The position numbers and the translations under genes are program-made. Below the pieces are notes generated by a model. It saw only the letters and a program-made list of their open reading frames with translations. It had not been told where the DNA came from and did not search any database. 7,816 nt of DNA. Origin: Chloroflexota bacterium. Lineage in GTDB: Bacteria > Chloroflexota > Anaerolineae > UBA7937 > JACPPX01. Of this stretch, positions 6,649 through 7,816 are shown piece after piece. The DNA lies in assembly GCA_016196905.1 (NCBI GenBank), contig JACPWV010000103.1, positions 1 to 7,816 of the forward strand. The letters run 5' to 3'. How positions within the stretch are numbered: the stretch's first letter is position 1; every line of letters begins with the position of its first letter.

Positions 6649-7491
6649 ATGGCTCAATCCCAGTCGAAGGGGAACGAGCGAGCCTTTCAGTTTCTCAGGA
6701 TGAACCAGCGTCCAGCCAAGCCCCGCACGCGTGGGGTGACCGAAATCCGCGGGCCCTACTACACCCCCATGGGCAAACGCTATCTGCAGGATGTGCTGGA
6801 AACGATGGGAGTTTACGTCGATGCGCTCAAGTTCGCTGGCGGGTCCTTCAGTCTGATGCCGCGGCAGGCCGTGAAGGAACTCATCGACCTGTGTCACAGC
6901 CACGACGTCCTGGTGTCCACCGGCGGCTTTATCGAGTATGTGTTGACGCAGGGCGCTGAGGCGGTCGACCGCTATGTTCAAGAGTGCAAGAGCTTGGGGT
7001 TCGACATCATCGAGATCTCCAGCGGCTTCATCACCATCCCCACCGACGACTGGTTGCGACTGGTCGAGAAGGTGCAGAAGACAGGGCTGAAAGCCAAGCC
7101 CGAGGTGGGGATTCAGTTCGGGGCCGGGGGGGCAACCTCGGCCGCCGAGCTGGCGGCCGAGGGGACCCGCGACCCGGGATGGGCCATCGCCCAGGCCAGG
7201 CGCTTCCTGGAGGCCGGGGCGTACATGATCATGGTCGAGTCCGAGGGCATCACAGAAAACGTCTCGACCTGGCGGACGGACGTGCCGGCCAAGATCGTCG
7301 ATGCGCTGGGACTGGACAAGGTCATGTTCGAGGCGGCCGAGCCAGAGGTCTTCGCCTGGTACATTAAGAACTACGGCCCCGAGGTGAACCTCTTCGTGGA
7401 CCACAGCCAGATCGTTCAGCTCGAATGCCTTCGCTCGGGGATCTGGGGAACCAAGAGCCTCTGGGGTCGCGTCCTGACTTATAAGGGTTGA
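6649..7491 (+). CDS. Phosphosulfolactate synthase family protein (ComA-like)
   Basis: This 280-residue TIM-barrel protein is of the ComA family (PF02679). In methanogens ComA (about 250 residues) adds sulfite to phosphoenolpyruvate to give (R)-phosphosulfolactate, the first step of coenzyme M synthesis. Plant Hsa32 and many bacterial homologues have other or unknown roles. The family pattern is visible in order: KPRTRGVTEI (residues ~24-33), YVDALKFAGGS with K61, DVLVSTGGFIEYV (~86-98), LGFDIIEISSGFITIP (~116-131, E122), K150-P-E-V-G at the position of the proposed catalytic Lys, AGAYMIMVESEGI, KVMFEAAEPEVFAWYIKNYGPEVNL, and the C-terminal LECLRSGIWG. The N-terminal ~23 residues are an extra hydrophilic extension. 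The gene is 57 nt after the PrpD-type gene on the same strand, so they are probably one operon. The family is secure. Sulfonate chemistry in this organism is an inference. Confidence 0.88.
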   Translation: MAQSQSKGNERAFQFLRMNQRPAKPRTRGVTEIRGPYYTPMGKRYLQDVLETMGVYVDALKFAGGSFSLMPRQAVKELIDLCHSHDVLVSTGGFIEYVLTQGAEAVDRYVQECKSLGFDIIEISSGFITIPTDDWLRLVEKVQKTGLKAKPEVGIQFGAGGATSAAELAAEGTRDPGWAIAQARRFLEAGAYMIMVESEGITENVSTWRTDVPAKIVDALGLDKVMFEAAEPEVFAWYIKNYGPEVNLFVDHSQIVQLECLRSGIWGTKSLWGRVLTYKG

Positions 7492-7784
7492 TGCACCCAC
7501 CCGAGTTCGTATGTCCACCAAAGCAGCCATGAGCCTCGTAAAGGCTGGGCGGAGGCATCTGGCCTGAGTAGGTAGTGGCTCAAGCGACGGGTTCACCGTC
7601 CACCATCCGATGGCGCGAGGCTGCGGGTGGCAAGCTCCTGAGGGAGAAAATGGGTCTTGGGGTAGCTCTGGGCATACTAAGCATAAGGTCAGATGTCCCG
7701 AATAAGAGGGTCTTTTGACTCTATATTTTGTCGGTGTCCAGGGATAAAATAGAAACGAAGCACAGTGAAAGGAGGTGAAGATCG
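7492..7784 (+). other. Non-coding interval after the ComA-like gene
   Basis: No convincing gene lies here; the 18-codon ATG frame at 7511-7567 has no ribosome binding site. Small hairpins are present: GACGG-GTTCA-CCGTC (7586-7600), CCAT-CCG-ATGG (7603-7613) and CTCC-TGAG-GGAG (7635-7646). None is followed by a T-run, so I call no terminator. From about 7670 the sequence becomes clearly AT-richer than the rest of the window, as expected near a promoter or an untranslated leader. I recognise no known riboswitch. Confidence 0.6.
7715..7750 (+). promoter_or_regulatory. Weak candidate promoter before the gene at 7785
   Basis: TTGACT (7715-7720) is a 5/6 match to a sigma-70 -35 box. TATATT (7722-7727) and TAAAAT (7745-7750) are -10-like. 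The TTGACT to TAAAAT spacing of 24 nt is too long for a standard promoter, and no matching -35 sits at 16-18 nt from either -10-like box. Only the general AT-richness supports a promoter here. Confidence 0.2.
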
Positions 7785-7816
7785 ATGTCCCTCACACCCA
7801 AAGAGTTATGGACCGT
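7785..7816 (+). CDS. Start of an unidentified gene, cut by the window end
   Basis: ATG 7785 is preceded by AAAGGAGGTGA (7768-7778), an almost perfect anti-16S complement 6 nt upstream, so a real and well-translated start is likely. Only ten full codons are visible (MSLTPKELWT), too few to name a family. It lies 293 nt beyond the ComA-like gene and may begin a new transcription unit. Confidence 0.7.
   Translation, partial: MSLTPKELWT

Noticed and set aside
7511..7567. 18-codon ORF (MSTKAAMSLVKAGRRHLA)
   Set aside because: It has no ribosome binding site and no recognisable feature; chance occurrence is likely.
6643..7596. 317-codon open frame on the minus strand opposite the ComA-like gene
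   Set aside because: This is a typical antisense shadow of GC-rich coding sequence with no family motifs, while the plus strand encodes a clear family protein.
7585..7601. GACGG-GTTCA-CCGTC resembles a tRNA T-arm
   Set aside because: The loop has 5 rather than 7 bases, and no acceptor, D or anticodon arms can be found around it.
7698..7716. CCC...GGG followed by TCTTTT as a terminator
   Set aside because: A three-base-pair stem is too weak to support a call.

Overview
The window is a GC-rich bacterial segment in which every supportable gene lies on the + strand. Intergenic gaps are short, and most starts carry strong AGGAGG-type ribosome binding sites. The GC-rich codon use, the ferritin-VIT fusion and the eRF1-like (baeRF) protein fit an environmental lineage such as Chloroflexota or a deltaproteobacterium. 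This placement is inference, because no marker gene is present.

Layout: (1) 1-735, the 3' part of a classical short-chain dehydrogenase (SDR) whose N-terminus lies upstream of the window. (2) 780-1265, an ATP-binding-type universal stress protein. (3) 1330-2822, a DASS/SLC13-family anion:Na+ symporter broken into two frames. The N-terminal piece stops at 2349, the C-terminal piece can restart at an ATGA overlap at 2346, and part of the linker between them seems to be missing. (4) 2855-3976, a membrane-bound ferritin (MbfA-like: ferritin-like domain plus VIT1/CCC1 transporter). (5) 3981-5150, an eRF1-like (baeRF-type) protein with a degenerate GGQ loop and a zinc ribbon, starting 4 nt after gene 4. 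(6) 5218-6591, a PrpD-type MmgE/PrpD dehydratase, preceded by a 66-nt leader with an inverted repeat and a possible 8-codon ORF. (7) 6649-7491, a ComA-like phosphosulfolactate synthase family protein. (8) 7492-7784, a non-coding interval that turns AT-rich towards its end. (9) 7785 onward, the first ten codons of another gene.

Functionally there seem to be two blocks. Genes 2-5 look like a stress and ion-homeostasis group: USP, anion transporter, iron storage/export, ribosome-associated eRF1 homologue. Genes 6-7, perhaps with the upstream SDR and the carboxylate-type transporter, look metabolic. A PrpD-type dehydratase next to a sulfite/PEP-handling ComA homologue suggests metabolism of an organic acid or a C3 sulfonate, but the substrate cannot be read from the sequence. 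The best leads are the split transporter, the PrpD-ComA pair, the close coupling of an iron exporter with an eRF1 homologue, and the small leader structure at 5157-5207. I found no mobile element, CRISPR array, tRNA or rRNA.
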